From Turbatrix aceti (Eukaryota > Nematoda > Chromadorea > Rhabditida > Panagrolaimidae): 64,000 bases of DNA. The stretch's first letter is position 1; the number at the start of each line of letters is the position of its first letter. Shown here piece by piece: positions 62,128 to 64,000 of this stretch. The notes under the pieces were generated by a model. It saw only the letters and a program-made list of their open reading frames with translations. It ran no database searches and was not told the DNA's origin. The translations under genes were made by a program, and so were the position numbers. Where the stretch lies: contig OZ017767.1 in the NCBI GenBank assembly GCA_963969345.1, positions 9,365,547 to 9,429,546 of the forward strand, read 5' to 3'.

Positions 62128-64000
62128 TTATTTGGGGGTGAGTCGTAGAGGTTGGAATGATTGCAGTGGTTGTATAACACGCTGGAAACCGTACTTACTA
62201 CGTGCGAGTGATGAATGCAAAATTGTAAAAAAATGTACCATAGATTCACACGCTCCGGTCTGCTGTGGTCAAAATGTGATATTAGAACGCGGAAGGGTTG
62301 AATGTTAGTTTGTTCTTATCTTTTTGGTCAGTGTTGTGGTTGCTGTTGTATGCAAATATTTATATGAATAATCGTAGAATGTAGTTTAGGGTTCATGACC
62401 GACAGTCGATCATTTCTGTTTAGGCTATAAAAGTGCAGGGGGAGGGCTGGGAGTGCAAATAGGGGCTCCCCCTTTAATATGATTGATTGGTGACACCACA
62501 CCGAATCATGATGATAACGGAAAGTTCCATTATTTTTCTAATAATCGATTTGACTAAATTTTATAATAGTAAATTTCAAATAATTTTGCTACATTTAAAA
62601 AAAACAAAACAAGAAGTACGGTAGTTAATTCTATAAAAATATCACAATTTTAAGTTTTTTATTTTATTGATTTTATTTGCGGACCGCAAAAAAATAAGAC
62701 CACCCACGGCGCAACTTTTTATCAGTCTCTTGTGCGCTTTTTAGTACATACAAACAAAAAAAAATTTTTTTTCCTGTACTTTTTTTTCAGATTAGAGGGT
62801 GGATTTTTGACTCCGATCTTGTCCATGTGGATTGAAAACAAATTTTAATTTACAGTGAACATGGAGTCCACAATGTACTATTTTTTTAGTTTGACATTTT
62901 TAAACCGGACATTTGAAAAGTATTATATGTATTTACATACATTTTTTTCGTGCTGACTGTGGACGGCATACGATAGATAGTGCCAGACAGTTTCAAGCCA
63001 ATTCAAAGGCTTCATACTCGACTTTCCAGTTCCCCTTTGCTTTTCTTTATTTTCATTGCGTCCAATTTTTTAATATGTACATCTACGTTAATTTCACCTT
63101 ACAAAATCCCTTCATGACCTTACAAGTTGAAATAACACCGGGCGTTTGTGTCACGTATTTTTTTTTTGGACCAAACAATTTTAATCTCTTTGTTTTGTAT
63201 GAACAAAGAAGCCATTGAAAGGAAAGGAAAGAAAGGCAAGGTGAGGAAAGGTAATGCCACAGTGTGACGTACAAAATGTTAAATTGTTGTTTTTTTTTCT
63301 CCGGCAAGGAGTTTCTGTCATTCACGTGGCCTTCATGGATTTATATACTCGCATGGTTTGCGTAAACGTTATTTATTGGTCAGCGGTTTTGAATAATTTG
63401 AAGTTTCCCACAACGAAATTTTTTATATTTATAATAAATTCCGTTTGAGAACCCCAAAAATGATATACGCGCGCGTTTTTGAATAACATCATATTTTTTA
63501 CTGTTCCTTGAATAATTTTTTAATAATGTAGTATCACGTTTTACTTTCTTTTTCGTTTTTGATGCGTGGGACCGAAGTTTTTTAAATTCAAAATTGTATC
63601 ACTCGTTTTTTTCCCATAACAAAAAAATGCATGCATGAAAAAGCGAAATGAGTCGCTGAGTCCAATGATGACCCGGAACGCGTGAACACGGACGGCCAGG
63701 CCATAAACCCTCTTATCCCATGCTTTGTCTTCCTGTTTCATCAACCCACGTACATATAGTACTTGACACGCACTCGGGATTATGTTATAACCTCTGGATA
63801 ATCCAGAAACCCGTCAAAGCACGTTTGATGACTCGACTGAGAATTCCCATGAGCTTGATGTCAGTTCATACTTATTTTTTCTGGGCGGGGGTAGATATTT
63901 GAGGTCTACTAGAAACCTTAGTACAGTATACCAAAGCTCAGGGTGTAGATTAGGTTAAATGTTGATTTTAATTGCGGTGTACTTTTGTTGTAAGGCTTTT
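62128..64000. other. Right-end region, no gene recognised
   Basis: This is the 5' flank of the Lys/Ser-rich gene. A TATAAAAG box occurs on the plus strand at 62426, followed by an AGGGGGAG...CTCCCCCT inverted pair. A second copy of the CCGTTTGAGAACCCCAAAAA block is at 63441. The window ends without a further exon. Confidence 0.4.

Overview
The window looks like a piece of a nematode nuclear genome, probably rhabditid-like, although I cannot name a species. The coding genes are split by short AT-rich introns with GT...TTTCAG or TTTTAG borders. Two genes encode nematode-style seven-helix chemoreceptors. The homeobox gene is closest to Caenorhabditis ceh-32 (Six3/6 class). Several start codons lie just after a TTTCAG-like acceptor, which fits spliced-leader trans-splicing or short 5' UTR exons. 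I rebuilt most gene models by joining exons on reading-frame phase; unless noted, the coordinates are first-to-last coding base.

Left part (0-17 kb), gene-dense: a Spred homologue (+), a chemoreceptor converging on it (-), an F-box protein (-), a small tail-anchored membrane protein (-) sharing a promoter region with a dynein LC8-type light chain (+), and a copper-transporting P1B-type ATPase (-, cua-1/ATP7 type). The introns and spacers here carry a dispersed repeat (core AAAATGTTATTCA next to AAAAGTAACAAAA) and several degenerate tandem repeats.

Middle (17-28 kb): repeat-rich spacer with a decayed non-LTR retrotransposon fragment and an intact-looking hAT-type MITE with an 8-bp target duplication. 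After it come a GPI-type trehalase (+), a second seven-helix receptor (-) and a small secreted cysteine-containing protein (-).

Right part (28-64 kb): gene-poor and rich in fold-back elements. A 1.2-kb terminal-inverted-repeat element seems to contain a small spliced gene. Next are a 1.1-kb fold-back with a 6-bp target duplication and a 1.0-kb TTAA-flanked fold-back. The Six3/6 homeobox gene follows, set in a broad non-coding desert. Further on lie a 1.4-kb TTAA-flanked fold-back of the same family as the earlier one and a Lys/Ser-rich gene of unknown function at the right end.

The genes do not form one pathway. They cover signalling (Spred), chemosensation, protein turnover (F-box), microtubule motors, copper export, trehalose breakdown and head/anterior patterning (Six3/6). 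The least expected content is the fold-back elements. Two carry exon-like open frames bounded by splice-site-like signals, and two share a family-level end sequence and a TTAA target. I found no rRNA, tRNA, CRISPR array or transposase gene.
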